A DNA stretch of 64,000 nucleotides, taken from Dyella japonica DSM 16301 (GTDB lineage: Bacteria; Pseudomonadota; Gammaproteobacteria; Xanthomonadales; Rhodanobacteraceae). The DNA is taken from NCBI RefSeq assembly GCF_001010355.1, contig NZ_JPLA01000042.1, positions 1 to 64,000 on the forward strand, read 5' to 3'. A model generated the notes under the pieces. It was not told the DNA's origin and did not search any database. It was given only the letters and a program-made list of their open reading frames with translations. Within the stretch, counting starts at the first letter, position 1. Every line of letters begins with the position of its first letter. Position numbers and translations under genes: made by a program. Below, one piece after another: positions 1 through 9,344 of the stretch.

Positions 1-37
1 GCCCCAACACCGCCAGGCGCCGCCGCCCGGAGTCACC

Positions 38-1366
38 ATGCACGACCGCCTCGCCTCGCTCTATCCCCAGCACCTCGCCACCCTGCGCGAACGTGCCGAC
101 AAGGCGCTAGCCCTGGGCGGCGGGTTCGATCACCTGGTGATCGCCGCGGGCACACCGCTGCGCAAGTTCCTCGACGACCAGGACTACCCCTTCGTCGCCA
201 ATCCGCATTTCCGCCACTGGCTGCCGCTGACGGACACCCCGGGTAGCTGGATCGTCTATACGCCAGGCCAGAAGCCCAAGCTGATCTTCCTGCAGCCCAA
301 GGATTACTGGCACGTCGTGCCGGCTGCCCCAAGCGGCTACTGGGTGGAACATTTCGATATCGAGATCGTGCGCGAAGCGACCGATGCCGTAGCCCTGCTG
401 CCGGACGCCAAGACCCGTCGGGCCATCCTCGGACCCGAGTGTCCGACCGTGCCGGGCGCCGAAGCGAACAACCCGCAGGCCGTGCTCGACTACCTGCACT
501 GGCATCGCTCCTACAAGACGCCTTACGAACTGGAACTGATGCGCGAAGCAAGCCGCATCGGCGCGCGTGCCCATCACGCGGCGGAGCAGGCGTTCCGTGC
601 CGGCGAAAGCGAGTTCGGCATCCACCTGGCGTATCTCACCGCCGCACGGCAGAACGATGCCGAGCTGCCTTATGCAAGCATCGTGGGCCTCAATGAGCAC
701 GGCGCGGTGCTGCACTACACGCACTTCGATCGCAAGCCGCCCGCTGAAAGCCGCTCTTTCCTGATCGATGCCGGCGCCAGCGCCGCAGGTTACGCCAGCG
801 ACATCACGCGTACGTATGCAGCGAAAGGCCACGCCGAATTCCAGGCGCTGATCGACAGCGTCGACGCCGCGCAGCAGGGTTTTGCGGCGAAGGTACGTGC
901 TGGCCAAAGCTATCCGGAACTGCATATCCACGCGCATCACGTGCTGGCCGAGGTTTTGCGCGAGCACGGCATCGTGCGCATGAGTGCCGAAAGCGCGGTG
1001 GCGTCGGGCGTCACCTCCACCTTCTTCCCGCATGGCCTGGGTCACCCCATCGGCCTGCAGGTGCACGATGTCGCCGGTTTTCAGGCGTCCGAAACGGGAG
1101 GCACGATTGCCCGCCCGCAGGGCCATCCCTATCTGCGCATGACGCGTGTGCTCGAAGCAGGCATGGTGGTCACCATCGAGCCCGGCCTGTACTTCATCGA
1201 CATGCTGCTGGAGGAACTGCGCGCCAAGCCGGTCGCCAGCGAGATCGACTGGGGGCGCGTGGAGCGCTTCCGTCCCTATGGCGGCATCCGCATCGAAGAC
1301 GACGTGGTCTGCACCGAGGGCGACGCAGAGAACCTGACCCGCGATGCGTTCGCGCAAATCGCCTGA
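38..1366 (+). CDS. pepQ: Xaa-Pro dipeptidase PepQ
   Basis: Cytosolic metallopeptidase that splits Xaa-Pro dipeptides. The 442-residue protein has a creatinase-like N-terminal half and a pita-bread catalytic half. The five metal ligands are visible: D244 (in LIDAG), D255 (in SDITRTY), H336 (in GLGHPIGL), E381 (in VTIEPGLY) and E420 (in GIRIEDDV). Their spacing matches E. coli PepQ (D246, D257, H339, E384, E423 from memory). The start has no strong ribosome site, but no better in-frame start is visible and the length is right for the family. A second peptidase of the same fold (PepP-type) lies at 4770-6074. Confidence 0.93.
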   Translation: MHDRLASLYPQHLATLRERADKALALGGGFDHLVIAAGTPLRKFLDDQDYPFVANPHFRHWLPLTDTPGSWIVYTPGQKPKLIFLQPKDYWHVVPAAPSGYWVEHFDIEIVREATDAVALLPDAKTRRAILGPECPTVPGAEANNPQAVLDYLHWHRSYKTPYELELMREASRIGARAHHAAEQAFRAGESEFGIHLAYLTAARQNDAELPYASIVGLNEHGAVLHYTHFDRKPPAESRSFLIDAGASAAGYASDITRTYAAKGHAEFQALIDSVDAAQQGFAAKVRAGQSYPELHIHAHHVLAEVLREHGIVRMSAESAVASGVTSTFFPHGLGHPIGLQVHDVAGFQASETGGTIARPQGHPYLRMTRVLEAGMVVTIEPGLYFIDMLLEELRAKPVASEIDWGRVERFRPYGGIRIEDDVVCTEGDAENLTRDAFAQIA

Positions 1367-1383
1367 AGCGTTCGTCGGTTTCC

Positions 1384-1410
1384 AGGGCCCGCCACACCAC
1401 GGCGGGCCCT
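1384..1410 (+). terminator. GC-rich hairpin after pepQ
   Basis: A perfect 10-bp inverted repeat (AGGGCCCGCC / GGCGGGCCCT) with a 7-base loop lies 18 bases past the pepQ stop. No T-run follows, so it is either a weak or factor-dependent terminator or an mRNA 3' stabilising hairpin. Confidence 0.4.
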
Positions 1411-1553
1411 AGGTAGAAACACCCGCCCGAGCCGCCGTCCACGGGCTGTGACGCAGCGCCCCAGCGGCGATCCGCCACTGCGGCAACCCTCCGCACGACA
1501 GCTTCACATCGGTTGCGTATGCTCGCCTCAAGGTACAGCTAGGGGCTTGCTGC

Positions 1554-1796
1554 ATGTCCATGCCGTCCGCCGAGCCGGCCATGCCGGTGTCGGCTCCTGT
1601 TGACTTGCCGAAGCCACCGCTGCGGCGCCTGGCGCGCAAGTTGATCGTGCTGGTGCTCGCCAAGATCGTGTTCATTTCCCTGGTCTGGTGGGCGGTCGCC
1701 GCATATTACGCACGCCCCGATACCCGTCCCGCCGCGATCGAGCATCTGCTCGCGCCGGCGCCCTCTTCTTCCTCATCGCAAGCAGGCAACCCATGA
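1554..1796 (+). CDS. cydP: Cytochrome bd oxidase small subunit CydP
   Basis: An 80-residue protein with one hydrophobic segment (about residues 27-45, KLIVLVLAKIVFISLVWW) after a Pro-rich cytoplasmic start and before a short polar tail. This matches the CydP-type small protein encoded directly ahead of cydA in Xanthomonadales. The start follows TAGGGG. Its stop overlaps the cydA ATG (ATGA at 1793-1796), indicating translational coupling. Its role in the oxidase (assembly or stability) is inferred from this linkage. Confidence 0.8.
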   Translation: MSMPSAEPAMPVSAPVDLPKPPLRRLARKLIVLVLAKIVFISLVWWAVAAYYARPDTRPAAIEHLLAPAPSSSSSQAGNP

Positions 1797-3379
1797 TCAT
1801 CGATCCCGAGGTCGTCACGCTCTCACGCCTGCAGTTCGCGCTGACTGCGCTCTATCACTTCCTGTTCGTACCGCTCACGCTCGGCATCGTGTGGATCCTG
1901 GCCATCATGGAGGCCGTCTACGTGATGACCGGACGCGAAGTCTGGAAGCGCATGGTGCAGTTCTGGGGCGTGCTGTTCGGCATCAACTTCGCCATGGGCG
2001 TCGCCACCGGCGTGACCATGGAATTCCAGTTCGGCATGAACTGGGCGTATTACGCGCACTACGTGGGCGACGTGTTCGGCACGCCGCTGGCCATCGAGGG
2101 ACTGATGGCGTTCTTCCTCGAAGCGACCCTGGTCGGCCTGTTCTTCATGGGCTGGGACCGCATGTCGCGCGTGGCGCATCTGCTCACCACCTGGTTCCTC
2201 GCGTTCGCCACCAACCTCTCCGCGCTGTGGATCCTGATCGCCAACGGCTGGATGCAGAACCCGGTGGGCTCGGCGTTCAACGTGCAGACCATGCGCATGG
2301 AAGTGACTTCCTTCAGCGAAGTGATGTTCAACCCGGTGGCGCAGGCCAAGTTCGTGCACACGGTGAGTGCGGGCTATGTGATCGGGTCGATGTTCGTACT
2401 CTCGATCAGCGCGTGGTATCTGCTGCGCGGTCGCAACACCGACTTCGCCAAGCGCTCGATGACGGTGGCCGCAAGTTTTGGCCTCGCTGCGGCGCTTTCC
2501 GTGGTGGTGCTGGGCGATGAATCTGGTTACGCCGTGTCGGAAAACCAGAAGATGAAGATGGCCGCGATCGAGGCCATGTGGGAAACCGAACCGGCGCCGG
2601 CCTCGTTCACCCTGTTTGGCCTGCCGGACGTTGAGAACCAGACCACCCATTACGCACTGCGTATTCCGTGGGTGATGGGCTTGATCGGCACGCGCTCGAT
2701 CGACAAACCGATACCCGGCATCGCCAACCTGGTGGAAGACACCAAGGGACGCATCAACACCGGCATCCAGGCGTACGACGCGATGCTGGTCTTGCGCGAC
2801 GACAAGAACAACGCGCAGGCCCAGGCCATCCTCGCGGCGCATGACAAGGACATGGGCTACGCCCTGCTGCTCAAGCGCTTCATGGACGATCCGCGCAAGG
2901 CCACGCCGGCGGATATCCAGAAGGCGGCGGACAGCACCATCCCGAATGTGCCGGTGTTGTTCTGGTCGTTCCGCATCATGGTGGGCCTGGGTTTCTATTT
3001 CATCCTGCTGTTCTCCTTCTCGTTCTGGCAGGCTAGCAAGCGCCAGCTCGACAAGCGCCGCTGGTATCTCAAGCTCGCGCTGTGGAGCTTGCCGCTGCCG
3101 TGGATTTCCACCGAGCTGGGCTGGATCGTGGCCGAATACGGGCGCCAACCTTGGGCCATCGAAGGCGTGCTGCCGACTGCGCTGGGCGTGTCCAGCGTCA
3201 CCACCGGGCAGGTGTGGACGTCGCTGGGCGGCTTCGTGCTGTTCTACAGCGTGCTGGCCGTCATCGATGCCGTGCTGATGGTGAAGTACGCGAAGAAGGG
3301 ACCGGACGGCCTTGGCTTGTGGCCATCTTCCGAACCGGTGCCCCCCATCACCAACGTTGCCGCCCACGCAGGCGCCTGA
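1793..3379 (+). CDS. cydA: Cytochrome bd ubiquinol oxidase subunit I
   Basis: Inner-membrane, haem-bearing subunit of the quinol:O2 oxidoreductase. The start ATG overlaps the cydP stop, giving 528 residues (E. coli CydA is about 520). Multiple membrane segments are clear. H22 in ALYHFLFVPLT corresponds to the haem b595 ligand near the N-terminus, and GRQPWAIEGVLPT near residue 450 is the conserved late CydA motif. An upstream extension to 1688 would run through cydP in another frame and is not adopted. It forms an operon with cydP, cydB and cydX. Confidence 0.95.
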   Translation: MIIDPEVVTLSRLQFALTALYHFLFVPLTLGIVWILAIMEAVYVMTGREVWKRMVQFWGVLFGINFAMGVATGVTMEFQFGMNWAYYAHYVGDVFGTPLAIEGLMAFFLEATLVGLFFMGWDRMSRVAHLLTTWFLAFATNLSALWILIANGWMQNPVGSAFNVQTMRMEVTSFSEVMFNPVAQAKFVHTVSAGYVIGSMFVLSISAWYLLRGRNTDFAKRSMTVAASFGLAAALSVVVLGDESGYAVSENQKMKMAAIEAMWETEPAPASFTLFGLPDVENQTTHYALRIPWVMGLIGTRSIDKPIPGIANLVEDTKGRINTGIQAYDAMLVLRDDKNNAQAQAILAAHDKDMGYALLLKRFMDDPRKATPADIQKAADSTIPNVPVLFWSFRIMVGLGFYFILLFSFSFWQASKRQLDKRRWYLKLALWSLPLPWISTELGWIVAEYGRQPWAIEGVLPTALGVSSVTTGQVWTSLGGFVLFYSVLAVIDAVLMVKYAKKGPDGLGLWPSSEPVPPITNVAAHAGA

Positions 3380-3389
3380 GGAGAACATC

Positions 3390-4520
3390 ATGTTCGACTA
3401 CGAAACGCTACGCGTGATCTGGTGGGCCTTGCTCGGCGTCCTGCTGATCGGCTTCGCCATCATGGATGGCTTTGACTTCGGCGTCGCCGCGCTGCTGCGT
3501 GTGCTGGGCAAGACCGAAGACGAACGACTGGTGATGCTGGAAACCATCGAGCCCACCTGGGAAGGCAACCAGGTGTGGTTCGTGTTGGGCGGCGGCGCGG
3601 CGTTCGCGGCCTGGCCGCAGCTGTACGCGGTGTCGTTCTCCGGCATGTACCTGGCGATCTTCCTGGTCCTGCTCGCCCTGATCCTGCGGCCGGTGGGCTT
3701 CAACTTTCGCGGGAAGGTGCACGATCCGCGCTGGCGTACGCTGTGGGATGGCGTGCTGACGGCGTCGGGCATCGTGGTGATGCTGATTTCTGGCGTGGCC
3801 TTCGGCAATCTGTTCCTCGGTGCGCCGTTCCAGTTCGACAACGACTTGCGCATGAGTTGGCATGGCAGCTTCTTCGAGCTGCTGCACCCCTTCGCGCTGA
3901 TGGCCGGTCTCGTCTCGCTGAGCATGCTGCTGGCGCACGGTGCCTGCTGGACGGCCTACAAGGCCGACCATGTCGTGGCTGATCGTGCCGTGCGCGTCGC
4001 GCGCTGGGCCACGCTGGCCTATGTGGTGGTCTATGTCGCCGCCGGCATCTGGCTCGCCTACGGCGTGGCGGGTTACGCGATCGTGGGTCCGGTGGTGACC
4101 GATGGCGTGTCAAACCCTCTGTACAAGCAGGTGGCGCACGGCAGCAGCTGGTTTGCCAGCTACCTGGAGCACCCCTCGTTCTGGCTTGCACCCGTGGTCG
4201 CTTTCGCCGGTGCCATCGGGGTGCAGCTCACGGTCGGCAAGAAGGGACTGGGCGGCTTCCTGTGCAGCAGCCTGATGGTGGCGGGCACGATCCTGTCCGC
4301 GGGCTTCGCACTGTTTCCGTTCCTGCTGCCCTCGCGACTGGATCCGCGTTCCAGCCTGACGGTGTGGGATGCATCGTCCAGCAAGGGCACGCTGGGCCTG
4401 ATGCTGGCGATGACGGTGATCTTCATGCCGCTGATCATCATCTACACCAGCTGGGTGTACCACGTGGTGCGCGGCCGCGTCACGCTGGAGCACGTACGCC
4501 ATTCCGGCAGCAATTACTGA
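3390..4520 (+). CDS. cydB: Cytochrome bd ubiquinol oxidase subunit II
   Basis: The second, haem-free membrane subunit of the bd oxidase. The chosen ATG begins MFDYETLRVIWWALLGVLL and follows GAGGAGAAC, giving 376 residues (E. coli 379). GFAIMDGFDFGVA and WEGNQVWFVLGGGAAFAAWP are hallmark CydB motifs. It starts 10 bases after the cydA stop. Confidence 0.95.
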   Translation: MFDYETLRVIWWALLGVLLIGFAIMDGFDFGVAALLRVLGKTEDERLVMLETIEPTWEGNQVWFVLGGGAAFAAWPQLYAVSFSGMYLAIFLVLLALILRPVGFNFRGKVHDPRWRTLWDGVLTASGIVVMLISGVAFGNLFLGAPFQFDNDLRMSWHGSFFELLHPFALMAGLVSLSMLLAHGACWTAYKADHVVADRAVRVARWATLAYVVVYVAAGIWLAYGVAGYAIVGPVVTDGVSNPLYKQVAHGSSWFASYLEHPSFWLAPVVAFAGAIGVQLTVGKKGLGGFLCSSLMVAGTILSAGFALFPFLLPSRLDPRSSLTVWDASSSKGTLGLMLAMTVIFMPLIIIYTSWVYHVVRGRVTLEHVRHSGSNY

Positions 4521-4535
4521 GAGAGGAACGACGCC

Positions 4536-4667
4536 ATGTGGTATTTCTCCTGGATGCTCGGCCTCGGCCTTGCCTGCGCGTTCGGCATCCTCAATGCGAT
4601 GTGGTACGAGGTGCATGCGGACGATGAGGCGCACGAGCGCAAGGAGCCGCGTCCGGCCGCCAAGTGA
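4536..4667 (+). CDS. cydX: Cytochrome bd oxidase small subunit CydX
   Basis: A 43-residue protein starting MWYFSWMLGLGLACAFGILN, followed by AMWYE and an acidic then basic tail. This is the CydX/YbgT signature of one N-terminal membrane helix with W2-Y3 and a conserved E. GAGAGGAACG gives a good ribosome site. It lies 15 bases after cydB and closes the cyd operon. CydX stabilises the haem centres of bd oxidase in E. coli. Confidence 0.92.
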   Translation: MWYFSWMLGLGLACAFGILNAMWYEVHADDEAHERKEPRPAAK

Positions 4668-4682
4668 GGCGACCATTCTTTT

Positions 4683-4757
4683 TGTGGGAGCGCACCCTGT
4701 GCGCGACTGTCGCGGCCTGCAAGCTTGACGCAGTCGCGCACAGGGTGCGCTCCCACA
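4683..4757. repeat. REP-like inverted repeat, copy 1
   Basis: Perfect 27-base arms (TGTGGGAGCGCACCCTGTGC... at 4683-4709 and its complement at 4731-4757) flank a 21-base centre. It sits between the convergent cydX and pepP genes. It is the first of six intergenic relatives in this window. Confidence 0.9.
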
Positions 4758-4769
4758 GGGATAGGTCGG

Positions 4770-6074
4770 CTATCGCGAGGCCAGCAAGGCCTCGATCTCA
4801 TCCGCATCCTTGGGCACGTCGCGGGTCAGCACGTCATTGCCTTCCTTGACCACCGCCACATCGTCTTCGATGCGGATGCCGATGCCGCGCCAGCGCTCGG
4901 CCACGGTGAAGTCGCCCGGCGGCACATAGATGCCCGGCTCCACTGTCACCACCATGCCGGGCTCGAGCACGCGGGGCTCGCCATCCACGCGATAGTCGCC
5001 CACGTCGTGCACGTCCAGGCCCAGCCAGTGGCCGGTCTTGGCGGGGAAGAAACGCTTGTAACTGCCCTCGGCGATGGCGTCGTCGGCCGTGCCCTTGAGC
5101 AGGCCCAGCGCGCACAGGCCTTCGCTGATCACCCGCACGGCGGCTTCGTGCGCGGCATTGAAGGCGCGCCCCGGCAGCACTTCGTCGATCGCTGCCAGCT
5201 GCGCCGCCAGCACGACTTCGTACAGGGCCCGCTGCTCTCGGCTGTAGCGGCCGCTGATCGGAAAGGTGCGGGTGATGTCGGAGGCATAGCAGTCCACTTC
5301 GGCGCCCGCATCCACCAGCAAGAGGTCGCCATCGCGCAACACGGCGCGGTTGGCGGTGTAGTGCATCACGCAGGCATTGGCGCCACTGGCGACGATGGGC
5401 GGAAACGCGGGGACCGCGCCGTGACGGCGCATCACGCGGAGGATTTCCGCTTCCACTTCGTATTCATGGCGCCCCGCGATGGCCGCGTGCATCGCCGCCC
5501 GGTGCGCCTCGGCCGCGATGGTGGCGGACGAGCGCATCAGCTTCAGCTCGCCACGCGATTTGTACAGACGCAAATCGTGCAGCAGATGCCCCAGCGCGAC
5601 GAATTCCTTCGGTACCACGCCGCCGCCGCGCAGCTGGCGCAGGCGACGCATCCAGCCCAGCAGATGGGCATCGAACTCCGGCTCGCGGCCAAAATGGCAG
5701 TACACGCGCGCCCTGCCCTCGATCATGCCGGGCAGGATGTCGTCGATGTCGTCGATGGGAAACGCGTCGTCCATGCCGTGCTCGCTGACGGCGCGGTCGG
5801 TACCGATGGACTCGCCGTGCCAGCGCTCATGTTCGGCGTCGCGCTCACGGCAAAACAGCACGGCCTCCCCATGCTTGCGGCCAGGCATCAGGGCGAGCAC
5901 GGCTTCGGGCTCGGGGAAACCCGAGAGGTAGTGCAGGTCCGAGTCCTGCCGGTACGGCCAGTTGGCGTCCGCGTTGCGCACGCGCTCGGGGGCGGCAGCG
6001 ACCAGCACCACCGCGTCCTCGCCCGCCATGCGCATCAGCTGGCGGCGGCGACGGGCGTATTCGTCGGACGACAT
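4770..6074 (-). CDS. pepP: Xaa-Pro aminopeptidase PepP
   Basis: Metalloaminopeptidase that removes an N-terminal residue preceding proline. The start MSSDEYARRRRQL gives 434 residues, close to E. coli PepP (441). The N-terminal AMP_N domain (SSDEYARRRRQLM) precedes the catalytic half with LLLVDAGAEVDCYASDITRT, GHWLGLDVHDVG, VTVEPGIYVPP and GIGIRIEDDV, which carry the D, D, H, E, E ligands. It begins 2 bases after the ygfB stop, so the two are probably one operon, the E. coli ygfB-pepP order. Confidence 0.93.
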   Translation of the reverse strand: MSSDEYARRRRQLMRMAGEDAVVLVAAAPERVRNADANWPYRQDSDLHYLSGFPEPEAVLALMPGRKHGEAVLFCRERDAEHERWHGESIGTDRAVSEHGMDDAFPIDDIDDILPGMIEGRARVYCHFGREPEFDAHLLGWMRRLRQLRGGGVVPKEFVALGHLLHDLRLYKSRGELKLMRSSATIAAEAHRAAMHAAIAGRHEYEVEAEILRVMRRHGAVPAFPPIVASGANACVMHYTANRAVLRDGDLLLVDAGAEVDCYASDITRTFPISGRYSREQRALYEVVLAAQLAAIDEVLPGRAFNAAHEAAVRVISEGLCALGLLKGTADDAIAEGSYKRFFPAKTGHWLGLDVHDVGDYRVDGEPRVLEPGMVVTVEPGIYVPPGDFTVAERWRGIGIRIEDDVAVVKEGNDVLTRDVPKDADEIEALLASR

Positions 6075-6076
6075 GG

Positions 6077-6637
6077 TCAATGCACGGTGTCGCTGTTCGG
6101 GCCCCGGTTGGAGCATTCGGCGAACAACAGCATGGCGCCCAGGCGCACGAATTCATGCACTTCGATCAGCGAATCCTCGTCCTCGGCTTCATCGCCGAAC
6201 TCGAACGACGAGGCCGCGATGGTGCCCAGGTCCTTGAGGATTTCCTGCGCCTCTTCGGACAACTTGCTGTGCGTTTCCGCACCGGCCAGGCCGAAGCCGC
6301 CGAGAAACCCGCGACACCAGTCGACCAGGGCGTCGGCCCGTTCGGTCAACGGCCGATCGTCCGCCGGCAACATCGGCTCGAAGCCCAGTTCCGGATCGGC
6401 CAGTTCGGCCTGGGTCTGCTTGAGCAGGCGATCGAGCACGGCCTGGTCGCCAGCCGACGGGGTGGCCGCTTCGGCATCCAGGTGCAAGGCTTCGACCAGC
6501 GACTGCCTGCCGATCCGGCCGCCTCCCGCCAGGAATCCACATAGCGAGCCATGCAAGCCACTGGCGTCTTCGGCCAGTTGCAGACGGGCGGCGGCAGCGT
6601 CCAGTTCGTCGTAGCCGATCAGCTCGTTGGCGGTCAT
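6077..6637 (-). CDS. ygfB: UPF0149 family protein YgfB
   Basis: A 186-residue acidic protein of the UPF0149/YgfB family, recognised by the N-terminal helical repeat GLHGSLCGFLAGGG, the middle WCRGFLGGFGL and the C-terminal EVHEFVRLGAMLLFAE. It is soluble. In Pseudomonas, YgfB influences stress and antibiotic-response genes; that role is not shown here. It is the first gene of a ygfB-pepP pair and is divergent from the coiled-coil/zapA pair, with a shared promoter region at 6638-6739. Confidence 0.88.
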   Translation of the reverse strand: MTANELIGYDELDAAAARLQLAEDASGLHGSLCGFLAGGGRIGRQSLVEALHLDAEAATPSAGDQAVLDRLLKQTQAELADPELGFEPMLPADDRPLTERADALVDWCRGFLGGFGLAGAETHSKLSEEAQEILKDLGTIAASSFEFGDEAEDEDSLIEVHEFVRLGAMLLFAECSNRGPNSDTVH

Positions 6638-6739
6638 GGCGTGGTTCCTCTTAAGACAAGCTCGCAGTTTAATGCACTGGTTCCGGAAACGTTGCCGAGC
6701 CTGCTGTTTTGATCAGGCCTCCTGTTATAGTTCCGGCCC

Positions 6740-6979
6740 ATGAGCGCGCCCGATTCCGTCAAGCCAGATCCTGTCAAGCACGAGCTTGCCGCCCTCGGCG
6801 AGCAGGTCGATCGCCTGATCGACGCGGTACGCCGTCTGACGGAAGAAAACCGCAGCCTGCGTCACAGCCAGGAACAACTGGCCAGCGAGCGGGCCGGCCT
6901 GATGGCGCGCAACGAACAGGCGCGCAGCCGCGTCGAAGCAATGATCCAGCGACTGAAGGCGCTTGAGAGCAATGGCTGA
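6740..6979 (+). CDS. Small coiled-coil protein (TIGR02449-like)
   Basis: A 79-residue, almost wholly helical protein with heptad spacing throughout (about residues 11-75, for example LAALGEQVDRLIDAVRRL). It matches the short coiled-coil family usually found ahead of zapA in gammaproteobacteria. It overlaps zapA by 8 bases, so a link to Z-ring assembly (ZapB-like) is likely by context but untested. Confidence 0.8.
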   Translation: MSAPDSVKPDPVKHELAALGEQVDRLIDAVRRLTEENRSLRHSQEQLASERAGLMARNEQARSRVEAMIQRLKALESNG

Positions 6980-7295
6980 GAGCAACGTGGGTACCGCCGC
7001 CAACGAACCGGTCGCCCTGCGGCTGGTGGATCGCGAATTCCTGATCGCCTGCGCGCCGGAAGAGCGCGAAGGCCTGCTGGAATCGGCCGCCTACCTCGAT
7101 CGCAAGATGCGCGAATTGCGTGCCAACGCCAAGGCGCCGGGCTTCGATCGCCTTGCCGTGCTTGCCGCGATCAGCGTCACCCATGAGTTCCTCGCGCTGC
7201 GCAAGCAGCACACTGGCTCTGATCAGAGCGTGACTGACGGTATTACTGCACTGCGTCGCAAGCTTGAAGCGGCGCTAGACGTCCACATAAAATAG
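6972..7295 (+). CDS. zapA: Cell division protein ZapA
   Basis: FtsZ-associated protein that promotes Z-ring bundling. The start MAESNVGTAANEPVALRL overlaps the preceding ORF by 8 bases and gives 107 residues. The globular head contains LRLVDREFLIACAPEEREGL and YLDRKMRELR, followed by RLAVLAAISVTHEFLALR and a C-terminal helix, as in ZapA. Its last codons contain the promoter of the downstream 6S RNA (-10 TAAAAT overlaps the stop). Confidence 0.9.
   Translation: MAESNVGTAANEPVALRLVDREFLIACAPEEREGLLESAAYLDRKMRELRANAKAPGFDRLAVLAAISVTHEFLALRKQHTGSDQSVTDGITALRRKLEAALDVHIK
7264..7293 (+). promoter_or_regulatory. Sigma-70-type promoter of 6S RNA inside zapA
   Basis: TTGAAG at 7264-7269 and TAAAAT at 7288-7293 with an 18-base spacer, placing a transcription start near 7300, where the predicted 6S closing stem begins. 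The -10 hexamer overlaps the zapA stop codon. Confidence 0.6.
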
Positions 7296-7298
7296 TCA

Positions 7299-7490
7299 CG
7301 GCGTTATCTGCGGTGTGCGCCAGCACACTCTTACATTTGCCTTGTTCCTAAATACGGCCCCGGGTCGGCTTTTCATCGGTTGTTGTGCATGTCCGCCGCG
7401 TGCGGAAAGCCTCGAGACCATGTCGCCCTCCCACCTGATCCATCGTGGATCAAGGTCGTTCGGTGGGCAGCGGCATCGCGGTTAACGCCA
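7299..7490 (+). ncRNA. ssrS: 6S RNA
   Basis: Regulatory RNA that binds sigma-70 RNA polymerase. Its position between zapA and the 5-formyl-THF cyclo-ligase gene is the conserved ssrS site. The ends pair (GGCGTTA at 7300-7306 with TAACGCC at 7483-7489), giving about 190 bases, the usual 6S length. A hairpin at 7434-7455 (CCTGATCCA / TGGATCAAGG) and the following GCAGCGGCATCGCGG closely echo E. coli 6S (GCGGCGGCATCTCGG). Exact ends are predicted from pairing and from the upstream promoter. Confidence 0.82.
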
Positions 7491-7501
7491 CCTATTCCTT
7501 C

Positions 7502-7529
7502 ACTTACGGCGCCCCTGGGCGCCGTAAGT
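7502..7529 (+). terminator. Perfect hairpin downstream of 6S RNA
   Basis: ACTTACGGCGCCC and its exact complement are separated by 2 bases, 12 bases past the predicted 6S 3' end and ahead of the ygfA start. It has no clear T-run. It may mark the 3' processing or termination zone of 6S RNA, or a leader element of the next gene. Confidence 0.4.
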
Positions 7530-7567
7530 TCAAAAGGCCACTCGCTCGCACCGCAGGAGACGCGACC

Positions 7568-8184
7568 GTGGACGCCAATGCCCAGCGACGCGAACTACGC
7601 CGGCAACTGGCCGATCAGCGCCGCGCCCTGGCGCCGGCCCAGCGCATCGCCGCCGCCCAGGGACTGCGCCGCAGCCTCGACCAGCTGCCCGAATACCTCA
7701 CCGATGCCCGCGTGGCCGGTTATTGGGCCTGCGACGGCGAGCTGCCGCTGAATCTGATCATGCCGCCGCTGGCCACGCGGGGACAGCAATTCCTGCTGCC
7801 GGTGATCGGCCCGAATCATCAGTTACGGTTTGCGCCGTGGCAGTCGGGGCAGGACGTTCAGCCCAATCGCTATGGCATTCCTGAACCCGCCGAGCCGAGC
7901 GAACTGCTGGAGCCCTTCCAGCTCGACCTGGTGCTGCTGCCGCTGACCGCCTTCGATCGTCGCGGCAACCGGCTGGGCACGGGTGGCGGCTACTACGACC
8001 GCGCCTTTGCCTTCCTCAACGAACAGGTGCGCCCCACCGAGCCGCTGCTGGTTGGCATCGCTTATGCGTTCCAGGAATTGCCGCAGATCGACGAAGAACC
8101 GTGGGACGTGCCACTGGATTTCATCGCCACCGATCGCGAACTGATCGACTGCCACGCCACGCGCGAAGATGGAGAAGCGCACGC

Positions 8185-8188
<4 letters not shown>
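7568..8188 (+). CDS. 5-formyltetrahydrofolate cyclo-ligase
   Basis: Converts 5-formyl-THF to 5,10-methenyl-THF using ATP (YgfA/FAU1 family). The GTG start after AGGAGACGCGACC is preferred over longer in-frame options that run back into 6S RNA, giving 206 residues. The N-terminal basic helix with the family pattern LRRQLADQRRAL and the C-terminal GTGGGYYDR nucleotide-binding motif are diagnostic. In many gammaproteobacteria it is cotranscribed with 6S RNA. It overlaps the next gene by ATGA. Confidence 0.9.
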
Positions 8189-8649
<461 letters not shown>

Positions 8650-8676
8650 CGCTTACCCCTTATCGGATCCACACTC

Positions 8677-9315
8677 ATGAGCGCCAACGAAAAACGCCAG
8701 GCCGGCGAAGCCGCCATCCGCTACGTCGAAAACGGAGCCATCGTCGGCGTCGGCACCGGCTCCACGGTGGCCTTCTTCATCGATGCCCTTGCCGACCTCA
8801 AGGACCGCATCGAAGGCGCGGTCTCCAGCTCCGAGCAGTCCACCGCGCATCTCAAGCGTCTGGGCATCCCGGTGCTCGACCTCAACGCGACCGGCCCGCT
8901 GAACCTTTACGTGGACGGCGCCGACGAATGCGACACCCATAAACGCCTCATCAAGGGCGGCGGCGCTGCGCTCACCCGCGAGAAGATCATCGCGGAGGCC
9001 AGCGCCAAGTTCGTCTGCATCATCGATTCGAGCAAGCAGGTGCAGTTGCTGGGCAAGTTCCCGCTGCCGATCGAAGTGATTCCGATGGCGCGCAGCCTGG
9101 TCGGTCGGGAGATCGTCAAGCGCGGCGGTACGCCGGTGTGGCGCGACGGCGTGCTTACCGATAACGGCAACTGGGTGATCGACGTGCACGGCTGGCAGAT
9201 TGCCGATCCGGTGGGGCTGGAGAACGACCTCAACCAGATTCCGGGGATCGTGACCGTCGGACTCTTTGCGCGCAGGGCGGCGGATGTTGTGTTGGTGGGT
9301 GACCGGGTGATTTAG
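8677..9315 (+). CDS. rpiA: Ribose-5-phosphate isomerase A
   Basis: Interconverts ribose-5-phosphate and ribulose-5-phosphate in the pentose phosphate pathway. The 212 residues compare with 219 in E. coli. Visible motifs are [16 protein letters not shown] (phosphate loop), the [10 protein letters not shown] active-site segment, [12 protein letters not shown] and NWVIDVHG. It starts 27 bases after the EVE gene and is followed by a strong terminator. Rpe, the partner epimerase, is at 55040-55720. Confidence 0.94.
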   Translation: MSANEKRQAGEAAIRYVENGAIVGVGTGSTVAFFIDALADLKDRIEGAVSSSEQSTAHLKRLGIPVLDLNATGPLNLYVDGADECDTHKRLIKGGGAALTREKIIAEASAKFVCIIDSSKQVQLLGKFPLPIEVIPMARSLVGREIVKRGGTPVWRDGVLTDNGNWVIDVHGWQIADPVGLENDLNQIPGIVTVGLFARRAADVVLVGDRVI

Positions 9316-9344
9316 CAGGCGGCGCCAGGCACACGCGCGGTCAC

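Noticed and set aside
1688..1792. Upstream extension of cydA
   Set aside because: It would run through cydP in a different frame; CydA proteins begin near MIIDPEVVTLSRLQF.
4725..6614. Plus-strand open frame of about 630 codons across pepP and ygfB
   Set aside because: Antisense to two well-recognised genes; composition is that of a shadow frame.
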